NCBI GenBank assembly: GCA_964023275.1
Contig: OZ029920.1
Span: forward strand, 3,959,438 to 4,023,437
Origin: Norana najaformis
Lineage: Eukaryota; Annelida; Clitellata; Crassiclitellata; Hormogastridae
DNA: 64,000 nt
Reading direction: 5' to 3'
Part shown: positions 23,460-34,937 of the stretch, in pieces
Layout: every line of letters begins with the position of its first letter
Position numbering within the stretch: the first letter of the stretch is position 1
Made by a program: the position numbers and the translations under genes
Notes under the pieces: model-generated
What the model was told of the DNA's origin: nothing
The model's database searches: none
The model's input: only the letters and a program-made list of their open reading frames with translations

Positions 23460-23700
23460 CTTCTGCTGCTGATGATGATGCTGCTGATGATGATGATGAG
23501 AAGGAGGAGGAGGAAGAGGAAGAAGAAGATGATGATGATAATGATGATGATGATGTCGACGACGTAATATTATGATGAGTGTAATCATAATGGAGGTAGT
23601 GTTGGACGAGATGATGGGGCTGATAATGAAGGTTGTGCTTCTGGTGATAAAGACGCCGGCCACGAGATCCTGTAAGAAATGCTTTATTAATTTCATGTAA
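23460..23700 (+). repeat. Module E with GAT/GAG tract
   Basis: A gctgatgatgatg and gaggaggaagagg tract (23460-23552), then gatgagtgtaatcataatgg, ggttgtgcttctggtgataa and gtaagaaatgctttatt. It is the reverse complement of 28110-28260. Confidence 0.6.
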
Positions 23701-23769
23701 GGTAGAGCTTACATGACTAAGTCGCAAAATGTTGTTAAACATATGAAATTTTCAGTTCTGTTAGGTTCC

Positions 23770-24450
23770 GTTTAGACACCTTTATATCGCTTTCACTCAC
23801 TTCATATAAACCTCAGTTTCGTAAATTGAGTTGTTCGGCTTGACGACGATCGGATACGAAGTAGGGTCGACGTGAACGCAATAAGAATTCGTTTCCTTAC
23901 GAAGTTGAAGAAACTTGGCAAAACAATGTAAGGCTACGCGTGGACACTTTGATATTGCTTTTCCAAACGTGTTATATTGTTAATATTCGTTACATCGCTA
24001 ACTGTTTCGACGGTAACTTTTAATATAAACGAAGGTTGATGTTTACGGACCCCGTGGCTATAAAATTTCGTAATACAAAAAAGATCCTTTTATTAATATC
24101 GATTTCTTCTTACGATGTTTTCCAGGTCACTTAAGTTAACAGAGATTTTATTTTCGGCTTTTGTAGGTCCAAACGACCTATGTAGGTGAGACCAGCTTAG
24201 CTTTTGTATGGGAAATTGGGCAAGATCAAAGTCAATGGTCCTGGAAGTCGCAAGATGTCGTTAAACACTCGATATTATTATTCAACCAGTTTTAGAAGGC
24301 TTCTTCTAGGATCTTAAAAATGGGTATAGTGCAGATGGCTAAGAAAGTTTGAATTAAGAAAAGGTCGACGTCCACGGCTCTGGCAGCCATGAGATGTCGT
24401 TAAAAATACTAATGCTAAACATTTATATAAGGTCACGCCTAGACACCTTT
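23770..24450 (-). repeat. Module A, complete copy
   Basis: The clearest minus-strand copy: tttagacacctttatatcgc, aagaattcgtttccttacga, gcgtggacactttgatattg, a tagtccaaacg-like segment (gtaggtccaaacgacctatg), gtgagaccagcttag, core caagatgtcgttaaacactc, aaaaggtcgacgtccacgg, closing tagacacctttatatcgtt. It contains arm, half-arm and three cores. Confidence 0.75.
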
Positions 24451-24864
24451 ATATCGTTGTTTCTCTAAATAAGATTTTCGTTTCGTTGTATATGTATGAG
24501 ATATCTTTAAACCCTCAGTCTCTGTTGATCTTCGCCGTTATTTATCTCCAACTGTAATTCAGCACATAATGCTGAAAATAACTAATAGTAATAGTAATAA
24601 AAATAATAATAGTTATTAAGTATCACAACAGCAAAATTATTTTAAAAAAATAACAAAGCGAATAAGAATAATAGTAGGCCTACTTCTAACTTATTAACTC
24701 TAACAGCGCCGTTAGGGAACTAGTAAGCAAAAGCATGTTCCTTTCGGAAAGCCAGAATAATATCTAATAGTCACAATAATAGCTAAAAGCGGCGTACGAA
24801 TTATTATTATTATTATTATTAACACATTTAATTAAATAATTAATTACCTAATTAATTAATTAGC

Positions 24865-25200
<336 letters not shown>

Positions 25201-25356
25201 ACACCATTTAATCGTTATTTTCGGTTAGGTATAAGCCTTTCTCATTTTCGTATCTCATTTTCGTATATAATTCTTCAGAAGTCAACGGCCACTGTAGCCA
25301 TAAGATGTCGTTAAACTTTTGAAATAAATAAATTAAGTATCTAATTCTTCAGGTTT

Positions 25357-25496
25357 ATTCACAGGTAAAACTCCGCCACTGCCTTATTTGGGGGCAGTGC
25401 CAGTCCCAAGCCTGGATAAAGGAGGAGGGCGACGGCAACGGTCTTTGACGCCATAATCTGTCGTTAAAGTGAGGAACTACTACCATTCATAGGTAA
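25357..25496 (+). mobile_element. R113 copy with 12-bp flanking repeats
   Basis: Element 25369-25484, with attcacaggtaa at 25357-25368 and attcataggtaa at 25485-25496 (one mismatch). The element body is close to consensus. Confidence 0.8.
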
Positions 25497-25649
25497 GGTA
25501 AAGTTGACATAAACGCTTGGCGGCCAAAGTATGAGTTAAGACGACTTCACATAATTATGTTTCAAAGCAGAAATTCGAATTAAGCGAGCAGGGTCGAGGC
25601 CATACTTTCGGTATATAATACTAGGGTACATGCATATTTGCATTTTCCA

Positions 25650-25985
25650 GATTATGAATATGAATATGTAACGTTATGAGACGAATTTAAATGAAAATAT
25701 TTTATCTAACAACATCATTCTGATCATAATTATGATGATAACAGTGACGACGATAGTTATTCTGGTGTTGTTGGTTTTAGTCGTGGATATGATGACGATG
25801 GTGGTGGCGGTGATGCCAGTGATTGTGGTGGTGGTGATGGTGGTTGTGGTGGTGGTGACGACAACGACGACGGCGGTGGTGGCGGTGGCGGTGGAGGTGG
25901 TGGTGGTGGTGCTTACGCCAACGACTAGATGCTCTGTTACTGTAAGAAAATGCTTTACTAATGTGAAATGTAGGTACTTGGTAAT
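25650..25985 (+). repeat. Module E with GGT tract
   Basis: gatcataattatgatgataa, cagtgacgacgatagttatt, a GGT/GGC tract at about 25799-25915, ctagatgctctgttactgta and actaatgtgaaatgtaggta. Its microsatellite sits at the same site as in the other E copies. Confidence 0.65.
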
Positions 25986-26035
25986 CAAAAGATGTTGTTT
26001 AACACTTGAAATTTTTAATATCGTTATTCAAAGTT

Positions 26036-26690
26036 TAGACACCTTTAAATCCCGTTCAGTAACTTTATATATTCCTCATTTACGTTATTCAATTAATTGT
26101 TCTTTTGTCCTTTTATTAACGGCCAAGGAAGAATTCGTTTCGTCACGAAGTCAAAATACAAGTCGTAAGAAACTTATAGTAGATGACGCTTTGAATTCCT
26201 TCTCCAAACTTTTTATATTATCAGTTTCCGTTAAATCGCTAATTTATCGGCGATTATTATAAGTGAAAGCGAAGGGAGACGTTAATGGCTCCAGTGGCCA
26301 AAATGTCGTTAATCGTAGGACATTTCTAGTTATTATAGATTGTTGCCTAAAATATTTCTTGGGCTATTTAACCTAAAATTTTATTTTTGGCTTTTATATG
26401 TATAAACGATATCTGTATATTGACCCAGCTTAGTTTACGCACGGGAAAATGTGGTAAGATCACGATCAAAGATCCTAGCAGTCGCAAGATGTCACTGAAC
26501 ACTCGATGTTAAAATGCAACCAGTTTTAGATGATTTCGTTTAACCGCTAAAATTTGGCAATGGTGCAAATGCCTCAGAAAATGCAAATTAGATAAGTGTC
26601 GACTTTAACGTCTTTAGGAACCATAAGATATCGTTTAGCACTTATTTCTCATAACAAAATATTAGTTTGAGCTCAGACACCTTTATATAT
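26036..26690 (-). repeat. Module A, complete copy
   Basis: tttagacacctttaaatccc, gaagaattcgtttcgtcacg, gaaagcgaagggagacgtta, ttttatttttggcttttata, cccagcttagtttacgc, core gcaagatgtcactgaac, closing cagacacctttatatatcg. It directly follows module E. Confidence 0.7.
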
Positions 26691-26764
26691 CGTTATTCCT
26701 AGTTAATAATTTGGTGATCCTTATCTCCGGATAAGCTCTAGCAGCCAGTGTCTTTAAACGTGTA

Positions 26765-27055
26765 ATACTGAAGTCGAACGCTTTCAAGAAGTCAAATCCT
26801 CCCACTTCTAATTTGCCTCAAGCTAAAACACAACCCACTTTAACAGTTCCTGTGTTTCCTCAACTCTGTGGTCGTCTAGCATCCTGATTTTGTTCTTCAT
26901 ATAACATCTTGGAGAACTCGTCTGACTTGAACCATCTCTAGTAAATAGGCTGTTGTCCTGAGCTTAGCATTTAAGTAGCGCTTGAGCAGCTACAAATTGC
27001 TAAACACTTGATATTACAAATGAAGAGGCTGTGTTTAGACACCTTTAAATCACTT
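26765..27055 (+). repeat. Module G copy
   Basis: cacaacccactttaacagtt, gcatcctgattttgttc, gtcctgagcttagcatttaa, then core and arm gtttagacacctttaaatca. Confidence 0.65.
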
Positions 27056-27336
27056 TTGAGGACGCTATATATATATATATATTCCTTATTTTTTCCTTAC
27101 GTTATTTGCTGCCTGTTGTCTAGTGCAACGTTGATAATTATTAGTATTACGTGTTGCTCAAGTAGCATTGCATCCTGAGTTACAGTTAACGAGAAATAAG
27201 GGCAAAATAAAACGGTTGGACTCTAATACTGTACTGAGAGTTTAAAAACATCTCATGATATGGCTTACACAGCCGTTGACGTCAAGCTCTATATGAACAA
27301 ATCATCAAAGAACGAACATCTTATGTAGCATGGAGA

Positions 27337-28045
27337 GATAACGATATAAAGGTGTCTAAGTGTAGCCCCATACAACTTTTTAGCATTAGTATCTTTTTTA
27401 ACGACATCTCATGGCTGCCAGAGCTGCGCATGTCGACCTTTTCTTAATTTAAACTTTCTTAGCCATCTGCACTATTCCCATATTTAAGAACCTAGACAAA
27501 GCCATCAAAAACTGGTTGAATATTAATATCGAGTGTTTAAAGACACCTTGTGACTGCCAGGACCATTGACACTGATCTTGCCTACTTTCCCGTATACATA
27601 AGCTACATCTAAGCTGGTCTCACCTACACACATGTCGTTTGGACCTACAAAAGCCGAAAATAAAATCTCGGTTAATTGACCCGGAAAATATTTTAAGAGA
27701 AGCAATCGATATGAATAAAGGAATCTTTTGTATGACGACATTTTATGAGTTATCTTTACAACCTTCGTTTACATTAAAAGATACCATCGAAACCATTAGG
27801 GACGTAACGAAAATTTACAATATAACACGTTTGAAAAAGCATTATCAAAGGGCCCACGCGTAGCCATATATTATTCTCCCAAGTTTCTTGCGACTTCTTG
27901 TTCGACTTCGTAACGAAACGAATTCTTATTTCCATTCAGGTCTACCATTCCTCAGTTAAGATCGTTATAAGAGTTAAATACTCAATTTTCGAAAATGAGA
28001 TTTATATGAAATGAGTGAAAGCGTTTTAAAGGTGTCTAAACGATG
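27337..28045 (+). repeat. Module A, complete plus-strand copy
   Basis: acgatataaaggtgtctaag, ctcatggctgccagagc, aaactggttgaatattaata, gtgactgccaggaccattg, gtttggacctacaaaagccg, tgacccggaaaatattttaa, tcttgcgacttcttgttcga, closing gcgttttaaaggtgtctaaa. It is the best reference for the plus orientation. Confidence 0.75.
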
Positions 28046-28084
28046 CCTAACAGAAATGAAAATTTCAACTGTTGAACAACATTT

Positions 28085-28250
28085 TGTGACTTCGACATGT
28101 AGGCTCTACCTTACATGAAAATAGTAAAGCATTTCTTACAGTAACTTAGCACCTCGTGGCCGGCGTCATCATCACCAGAAGCACAACAACCTTCATTATC
28201 AAATAGCAAACCCATCATCACATCCAACACCACCTCCATCATGATTACAC
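28085..28250 (-). repeat. Module E fragment
   Basis: agtaaagcatttcttacagt, cgtggccggcgtcatcatca, acctccatcatgattacact. It is the complement of 23565-23700 and abuts the CAT/TTC-rich 3' tail of the RTE element. Confidence 0.6.
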
Positions 28251-28300
28251 TCATCATCATCATCTTCTTCTTTTTCATCATCATCTTCTTCTTCTTCTTT

Positions 28301-28338
<38 letters not shown>

Positions 28339-28349
28339 ACATCACCTTG

Positions 28350-31201
28350 TCACCTTGTGCTGTCAGCTCTTTGAGCTCTAGCGACCGCCATGATCAATCT
28401 TCTCCATTTCTTTCTTTCCAATGTCGCGTCCCTTAGTTGTGCCAAGTTCATTCCAGTTGCTTCGTGTATCTTGTCCATCCATTTTTTCCTTGGTCTCCCT
28501 TGTTTTCTCTTTCCCTCTCCACAAGCCAGCATCATTTCTTTTTCCAATCCATCTGATCTCATAACATGTCCAAAGAACCTCAGCTTTGATTTTAGCACTG
28601 TTTGTTGTAACGTCTCATCTTGCTCAATTCCAATCGCCTTGCGTACCCATTCATTAGTCCTTTTCTCCGTCCATGATATTCTCAGCATCTTCCTCCATAT
28701 CCACATTTCACAAGCATTGATTTTTTTCTCTATTTTCTTGGTCATTGTCCACGTCTCACTGCCATATGTTACTGTTGGTATAATCAAGGCCCTCACCAAT
28801 CTTTTTTTTTGTGTCTGTGCTCACATGTTTGTCTTTCCATATTTTTTCTAGTCCATTCATTGCGGCTTTTCCAATCGCCACCCTTCGGTTTATTTCCATA
28901 TCGCACTTTCCTTCTCTTTCTACTACTGATCCCAAGAATGTAAAGCTTGTTACCATCTCTAATTCCTCTCCATCCACCATAAAACTGCCCTCCTCAGCTG
29001 TTGTCATGATCTTCGTTTTCTTTATATTGAAGTATAGTCCTGCTTTCTCGCTCTCTCTCTTCAGCCTTCTTATCAGTTCTACCAGATCTGTTTTTACCTG
29101 CTAATAGTGTTGTGTCATCTGCGTATCTCAGATTATTCAATGTTCTTCCCGCTATCTTTACTCCCTCTTTTGCTCCATCCATTTCCGCCATCCTCATTAT
29201 CCTTTCTGCATATAGGTTAAATAGGAATGGGGACAGAATGCATCCCTGCCTCACTCCTTTCTTTATTTTGATTCTTTCAGTATCTCCAAATTCAGTTCTT
29301 ATTACCGCAGTCTGTTCTTCGTACAATCCCTTAAGAAGTTGTATCAAGTGCCTTGGTATTCCCATTTCTATTAAGGTTTTCCACATCAACTCATGATCAA
29401 TGCAATCGAATGCCTTACTATAGTCAATGAAGCATATGTATAATTTTTGTCCATACTCCTTTTGTCTCTCCATTATCCACCGCATGTTGGCGATATGATC
29501 ACGAGTTCCGCGGGATTTCCTAAATCCTGCTTGGTTATCTGGAAGCTCCCTCTCTATTATGTTCTCCATTCTTTTATGTATTATTTTAAGTAGTATTTTA
29601 CTTATGTGCGAAATCATTGCTATGGTCCTGTAGTTTTCACACTCTCTCGCATCTCCTTTTTTGAATATAGGGATAAAGATTGAGCTCTTCCAATCCTCTG
29701 GCCATTTTCCGGTTATCCATATGATATTGCACATTTCTGTTATTGTCTTTGTCATTGCGCCATCTCCTGCTTTTACCATTTCTATGGGTATCCCATCCGG
29801 ACCCGGCGCTTTATTGTCCTTCAGTTGTCTAATTGCCCATTCCACCTCTGCTTCCAAAACGTCCGGTTCCTTTTCGTGTTCTGATGTATCGATTCGTTCT
29901 TTCATTACTCTCCTATCTTCACTGTACAGCTCCTCTGTGTATTCTTTCCATCTGTTCTTCATTTCCTCTTCGTCTGCGATTATGTGTCCATCCCTTGACC
30001 TCAGTGATCCCATTCTTGGTGTGAATTTTCTCGTTATTTCCCTCACTTTTGAAAACATTTCTTTAGTTCTTCCTTTCTTTCCCTCTTCCTCCATTTCCTT
30101 GCACATTGCATTTAGATGTTTTTCTTTGTCTATACGTGCTTGCTTTTGGAATGCTCTATTCATTTCTCGTAACTTGTTTTTGTCTCCTTCTTTTTTTGCC
30201 TCCTTTCTTTCTACAGCTATGTTGATAGCATCTTTCGATAGCCACGGGGTTGTTGTGACTTTCTTTTTCTTCGGAATGTGTTTCTCAGCAGTTTCTAGTA
30301 TTATTCCCTTCACCTTCTCCCACAGATTGTTCGTGTCTTCATCTATCACCGTCTCGTCCCTCTCTAATATTTCAAACCTATTCCTTATTTCCGTTCTGTA
30401 TTCCGGTGTGATTCCTTTACAGTCATACCTGTTCAGTCTTTCACCTTTTTTCAATTTCTTCAGTTTCATTTGCACTGTTGCCACTAATAATTCATGATCA
30501 GTTCCGCAGTCCGCGCCTGGTCTCGTTCTTACATCCCTTATCGTACTTTTCCATCTTTTGTTTATCGGTATGTAATCTATCTGATTCCGATATTTCCCAT
30601 CTGGTGACGTCCAAGTGTACAGTCGTCTTTTTGGCTGTTCGAACCATGTATTCATTATTCCCAAGCTGTTTCCATCGCAAAACTCTACTAATCTTTCTCC
30701 TGCCTCATTTTGTTCTCCTAGTCCATGTCCTCCAATCGTGTCCCTTGCTCCTCCGTCACACTTTCCCACCTTCGCATTGAAGTCACCAATAACCATTATT
30801 ATATCTCCCTTAGGGATTCTGTCTATTTTACTTTGCAGTTCATTGTAGAACTTTTCATGCTCTTCTTCTTTTGCTATCGATGTTGGTGCATACATCTGTA
30901 CAATTGTTATATTAACTTTCTTTCCACGAAATCTTACGCTCAGTATTCTGTCACTCACCGTGTCATATCCCATTATTGCATTTGCACTTGTCTGGTCACA
31001 CATGATTGCCACCCCATTTCGTCCTTTTTCCTCCTGCCCTGACATTATTATCTTATAACCATTCCAATTGAAATGTCCTTGTCCTTTCCACCTTGTCTCG
31101 CTTAATCCCATGACTGATATTTCAAGTCGCTTCATCTCTCTCTGTATGATGTCCATCTTTCCGCTCTGCATACTGCGCACATTCCACATACCTATCTTCA
31201 T
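28350..31201 (-). pseudogene. RTE ORF2: endonuclease-reverse transcriptase, two frameshifts
   Basis: Would nick target DNA and copy its own RNA into the nick (target-primed reverse transcription). Start at 31201 (MKIGMWNVRS). Endonuclease motifs: LSETRW (33-38), MYAPT (103-107), GDFN (139-142), NQIDYI (206-211), TDHELL (234-239). Reverse transcriptase motifs: KAPGPDGIP (464-472), PIFKKGD (511-517), QAGFRKSRGT (557-566), FIDYSKAFD (591-599), GVRQGCILSP (649-658), YADD (693-696). After YADD the frame shifts in a five-A run (about 29088-29092). It continues at 29007-28810 (FTFLGSVVE), shifts again in a nine-A run (28802-28810) and resumes at 28799-28350 (YGSETWTM, LRFFGHVMR, GRPRKKW). Each break is explained by one extra A, so it is either a young pseudogene or has assembly indels. 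Confidence 0.88.
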
Positions 31202-31208
31202 CTTCTGC

Positions 31209-31520
31209 TTACAGCTCAGGTTGAGTCTGCTTTCTGGTGCGATCCGCCTCTGGACGTCCTTTCGGCTTTAGTCCCGTTGCTTCATTAGACCGGATTGCTC
31301 TTGACTCTCCATCTCGCTCTTTCCCAGTAGCTGTTAAGTCGCTCTCCGGCCTGGGAGTCTCACCATCTGCGACTATTGTTTTGCATGAATTGTCTTTTCT
31401 CATGACGGTTTTCTTGGCACTTTCACAGGGGTGGTTTGCCATTGCCTTCCCCTGGTTTTGCCTGCCGTGCCCGTTCGTTCCCCTTCTCATAATGAAAAGG
31501 GTACTAACAGTCTGCACCAC
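31209..31520 (-). CDS. Possible RTE ORF1, 103 codons
   Basis: Open frame from 31520, ending with TAA at 31209-31211, seven nt before the ORF2 start and in another frame. RTE elements can carry a short, variable first frame placed this way, so reinitiation at ORF2 is plausible. The protein is basic and rich in Lys, Arg, Thr and Glu, without a domain I recognise. The frame starts inside the segment bounded by the 31.5-kb inverted repeat, so its true start is uncertain. It could equally be non-coding 5' UTR. Confidence 0.35.
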   Translation of the reverse strand: MVQTVSTLFIMRRGTNGHGRQNQGKAMANHPCESAKKTVMRKDNSCKTIVADGETPRPESDLTATGKERDGESRAIRSNEATGLKPKGRPEADRTRKQTQPEL

Positions 31521-31684
31521 GTGAAGGTGGGCACGGAGGACTTTGATTCATCAGCCCAGGTCGGTTCCGAGTCTACGTTCAAAAGATACGTCGGTCGGGT
31601 CTCCTCCCTGTTTTACTATAGGCAAGCTATAGTGGCTGACGAACCTTATCAGACCTTAGACTGTTAGTACCCTTTTCATTATGA
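31487..31684. repeat. 27-bp perfect inverted repeat at RTE 5' end
   Basis: Arms 31487-31513 (tcataatgaaaagggtacta and on) and 31658-31684 are exact reverse complements, with a 144-bp loop. The outer arm coincides with the inferred 5' end of the element. Confidence 0.9.
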
Positions 31685-31740
31685 TGCCATAAGATGTCGT
31701 TAAACACTGGCACTACTACTATCACATTTCTTAAATGCAA

Positions 31741-31828
31741 CTGCCTTTAGTCGGGTAGTGCCAGTCCCACGCCTGGATAAAGGAGGAGGCCTTTGATAAG
31801 ATGTCGCTAAACATTGGAACTACTTACT
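31741..31828 (+). mobile_element. R113 copy, diverged and shortened
   Basis: tgcctttagtcgggtagtgc, gcctggataaaggaggaggc, then tttgataagatgtcgctaaa. The GACGGCAACGG block is lost. An isolated core (gatgccataagatgtcgtta) precedes it at 31683. Confidence 0.6.
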
Positions 31829-32100
31829 AATCATTGGGTCAAAGTCACCTGCACAGAAAAAGGTTAGTTCTCTTTCAGCCATGCAGACATAGTAAGGTCT
31901 AGGAGGAAGTTGGCGACAATAATCATCTTCAACAGGACACAAGCTAGCTAAAATAAAACAGCTACTCATGTAGTATTATTAGGCTAATATGGAGGTGAAC
32001 TGGTGAATAGTAAAAGTACCCACTGTTTAATGAGATCTCGTGGTTGACGTCGGCATCTTTACGTTCACGAAGAATTGATGGAGTAATTCCAGCCATAAGA

Positions 32101-32213
32101 AGTAGTTCCTCAGTTTAACGGCAGCTTATGTCAGCAAAGGACGTTGCCGTCGCCCTCCTCCTTTATCCAGGCTTGGGACTGGCAATATCCTGAACAAGGC
32201 AGTGGCGGAGTTT
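32101..32213 (-). mobile_element. R113 copy, full length
   Basis: agtagttcctcagtttaacg to ggcagtggcggagtt, with small changes (cggcagcttatgtcagc, ggcaatatcctg). Confidence 0.8.
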
Positions 32214-32411
32214 TCGAGTCATTAAAGAAATTTGAGAAATATAATTATAGCAGTCGAAAGATGCGATGTAAAATGGCTAACTGCAAACTAATTATTTATT
32301 ATAAATATTATAATTTAACCATTTTTACATACCTTTATTTCGCTTTTTCAATGATCTATACTAAAGTATGCTTATAATAGTGAGAACTGTCACAAAAAGT
32401 TTTTTCAGTCG

Positions 32412-32457
32412 TCGTCAACGGCCTTTGATGCCATAATATGTCGTTAAACTGGGGGAG
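32412..32457 (+). mobile_element. R113 tail-half fragment
   Basis: gtcaacggcctttgatgcca to gtcgttaaactggggg only. Confidence 0.5.
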
Positions 32458-32743
32458 CCTCGTCTATCGCTATTCTATCCCACTGCTTTTAGTCGGAGAT
32501 ATTATTAAATTCAGCAGAGCCGAATGATATTAATAAAGTTAAATATTACGTGAGAATTATGCTTTTTAAGGGTTTCAATAATTATCAGCTCCACGATAAA
32601 TCTTGCATTGCATAAATTGATTTATTAACATATATTACATCGTGGCTGACACGACCGTTGACGTCGACATTATTAACTTACAGCACATTTTTTTGGATAG
32701 TGATATTTCCAATGACATAATTGTTATATATAGAAATGAGGAG

Positions 32744-32975
32744 CGGCGATATAAAGGTGTCTAATCGTAACCCGATAATTTACTATAAATATAATATTTA
32801 ACTCTGTTAGTTCACTTTTTATTCGCTTTTTGATGGTGTATACTCCTAATTTTTGTTAACTCTCTCACAAATGCCCAATTGCTTTCAGTTGGGTGGTGCT
32901 GGTCTGAAGCCCGGATAAAAGACGAGGGCGTCCCGAATCACATTTGTTATGACACTACGTCGGTAAACACGAACT
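32744..32975. repeat. Arm dyad followed by old R113 relative
   Basis: gcgatataaaggtgtctaat faces ttcactttttattcgct (32744-32827) with the spacer in the orientation seen at 5241. From 32875, gcccaattgctttcagttgg, gctggtctgaagcccggata and tgttatgacactacgtcgg form an old relative of R113 in plus sense. Confidence 0.6.
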
Positions 32976-33084
32976 AACTTCCTACCGTTTACTAGCATTA
33001 AATGCGGTATAGACTGCTATACTATTATTAGAGATTCAACATCAAACGTTAAACATAAACTACCAATTGCTTCATTCTTTCCAC

Positions 33085-34205
33085 GTCCTTCAGGTTCAAA
33101 AGGTCGACATTGACGGCCCTGGGAGTCGTAAGAATTTCGCTTCGTTATAAGTCTAACAAGAAGTCGCAAGACATTTGGGAGAATATTAGTAGGCAACGCT
33201 GAGACTCTTTCAAATTGCTTCTCGTACGTTTTATATATGCACATTTTCGATAAATCGCTAATTGTTTCTCCAGTAACTATAAATGTAAGCGAAGATCGAC
33301 GATAACGGCCTCTGCTGCGATAAAATGTCTTTAAACACGTGGTACTCCTACTATGGTCGATTACTTCTTAAAATATTTCCTGTTTTACTTAACCGAAATT
33401 TATGAATGTGAAAGTAGGTAAGACCAACGGCCTGGAAGCCACAAGATGCCTTTGAACACTCGATGTTATTATAAAACCAGTTTAGAGGTCTTTGGTTAAG
33501 CACTTAAATTTGGGAATAATAGAAATTGCAAGGAAAATACAAATAAAGGAAAGGTCGACTTGAAGGTCTCTGGCAGCTACCAGATGTCGTTAAAGATTAT
33601 TTATACTAAAATATAGCAGATTATGCTTCATCATCATCATCATCATGATCCATTGTCACTTGTCTCCACAGTTCCCGATCTTGTGCTGTTCTTATCAAGG
33701 CGTGCAAGTCTTGCTTACACCAATCCCTTATATCATCTGTCCACTCCCTGTTAGGTCTTCCTCGTCTCCCATTTCCGTCCATAATTCCCATCATCACACT
33801 TTTTATTTTTCTACTGTCATCCATCCTGCATATATGTCCAAACAAGCGTAATTTCCTTCTCATTATTACTTGTATTAGATCTTCTTTTATTATCAGTCTT
33901 CTTCGGACCTCCGTATTTGTTACCTTCATTGTCAAATTCAGATGTAATATTCGTCTATAGCAGTACATTTCAAATGCTAATATCTTATCTTTATCCGTCT
34001 TTTTGATTGTCCATGCGTACAGAGCTGTGCCAAACACACATATTTTCAAGACGTTTAGTTTGGTCTTGTGGCTGATTTTCCTGCTTTTCCAGATGTTGTT
34101 TAGCCCTGCCATAACTCCTTTTGCCTTTACCAATCTTGCCTTTATTTCTTTTGCGCAATCATTATTCCATGTCATAGATTATGCTTAGACACCTTTTATC
34201 GTTGC
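33085..34205 (-). repeat. Module A, split by an RTE insertion
   Basis: gttcaaaaggtcgacattga, gtctaacaagaagtcgcaag, gctgagactctttcaaattg, gcgaagatcgacgataacgg, cactcgatgttattataaaa, ggaaaggtcgacttgaagg, then tagcagattatgctt. After the RTE fragment the module resumes with agattatgcttagacacctt. Removing 33629-34186 restores the usual module A end. Confidence 0.75.
33618..34186 (-). mobile_element. 5'-truncated RTE copy with perfect 11-bp TSD
   Basis: Element 33629-34175 is flanked by AGATTATGCTT at 33618-33628 and 34176-34186. It encodes only the last 184 codons of ORF2: WTIKKTDKDK, YCYRRILHLN, RRKLRLFGHI and GRRGRPNREW, the C-terminal region typical of RTE elements. The frame runs into a (GAT)n tail read as Asp codons, so the natural stop is lost or lies at the tail. 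It belongs to a different RTE family from the 28-31 kb element and matches 55355-55903, lacking three codons (Cys-Glu-Ala) found there. Confidence 0.9.
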
Positions 34206-34269
34206 TTCTCAATGTTTTATAAATGTTATTTCCATTAAATCTCATGAAGCTTCTTAATTGCATTTCTCA

Positions 34270-34385
34270 AACTCCGCCACTGCTTTTTTCGGGGGTAGTG
34301 CCAATCCCAAGCCTGGATAAAGGAGGAGGGCGACGGAAAAGGCCTTTGATGCCATAAGCTGTCGTTAAACAGTGGTAATACTACT
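34270..34385 (+). mobile_element. R113 copy, full length
   Basis: aactccgccactgctttttt to gtggtaatactactattt. The end follows the module style (acagtggtaatactact) and not the usual actgaggaactact. Confidence 0.75.
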
Positions 34386-34439
34386 ATTTCCATTGTCTGG
34401 TGAACGTCAATGGCTCTGCCAGCCATAAAATGTCTTTAA

Positions 34440-34760
34440 ACACTCGAAATAGTCATGCGTTTTCAAGGATTCCTACCCTAAACCATTGAGTCCTCTACCT
34501 TCCCGTTTGTCTCAACCTAAACACAACCCACTAGAACAATTCCACTGTCTCCCTTATCTTTCGTTTTCTGACATCGTCATTTTGTTCTTCGTTGGTTATT
34601 AAGATAACCTTGCACTGAGCAACTCGTCTTACTTTACGTAGCCCTTGTGAATCGGCTTATGCCCTGAGCGTAGTTTTTAATTAGCACTTCCTAAAAGTTC
34701 AAATTAACGATTTACGATCAGTTCTGAAAATAGCAGGCTTTTTAGACACCTTTAAATCCT
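34440..34760 (+). repeat. Module G copy
   Basis: cacaacccactagaacaatt, tgacatcgtcattttgttct, gccctgagcgtagtttttaa, closing tttagacacctttaaatcc. Confidence 0.6.
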
Positions 34761-34795
34761 TTTTCCGGCGTCATGAATGACTCAGTTTCGCTCAC

Positions 34796-34937
34796 TCACA
34801 ACTTGGAACTCCGTGACTGCCTTGTTTGGAGATAGTGCCAGTCACAAGCCCGGATAAAGGAGGAGGGCGACAGCAATGGCCTTTGATGCCATAAGCTGTC
34901 GTTAAACTGAGGAACTACCACTACTATTCACAACTTG
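34796..34937 (+). mobile_element. R113 copy with perfect 10-bp TSD
   Basis: Element 34806-34927 (aactccgtgactgccttgtt to aactaccactactat), flanked by TCACAACTTG at 34796-34805 and 34928-34937. It inserted just downstream of a module G/arm sequence. This is the cleanest evidence that the family transposes through staggered nicks. Confidence 0.85.

Larger units (their letters stand above)
28251..31684 (-). mobile_element. RTE-type LINE, nearly full length
   Basis: About 3.4 kb. On the minus strand: a roughly 480-nt 5' region with a 27-bp inverted repeat, a possible 103-codon first frame, an endonuclease plus reverse transcriptase frame, a C-terminal extension, a stop at 28350-28352, only about 10 nt of 3' UTR, and an (ATG)n/(AAG)n tail to about 28251. 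A tail of short tandem repeats directly after a minimal 3' UTR, an APE-like endonuclease and a length of 3.2-3.8 kb are RTE-clade hallmarks. The 5' region carries ggcaatggcaaaccacccct, a stretch I associate with RTE/BovB-like elements. The 5' end abuts an R113/module core (gatgccataagatgtcg at 31683). Confidence 0.85.

Noticed and set aside
27639..27863. 74-codon plus-strand frame ending in RLKKHYQRAHA
   Set aside because: Lies wholly within module A; the homologous stretches at 41.9-42.2 and 50.6-50.8 kb do not keep the frame.
29661..30497. 278-codon plus-strand frame
   Set aside because: Antisense shadow of the RTE reverse transcriptase; hydrophobic composition is what the complement of Lys/Glu-rich codons gives.
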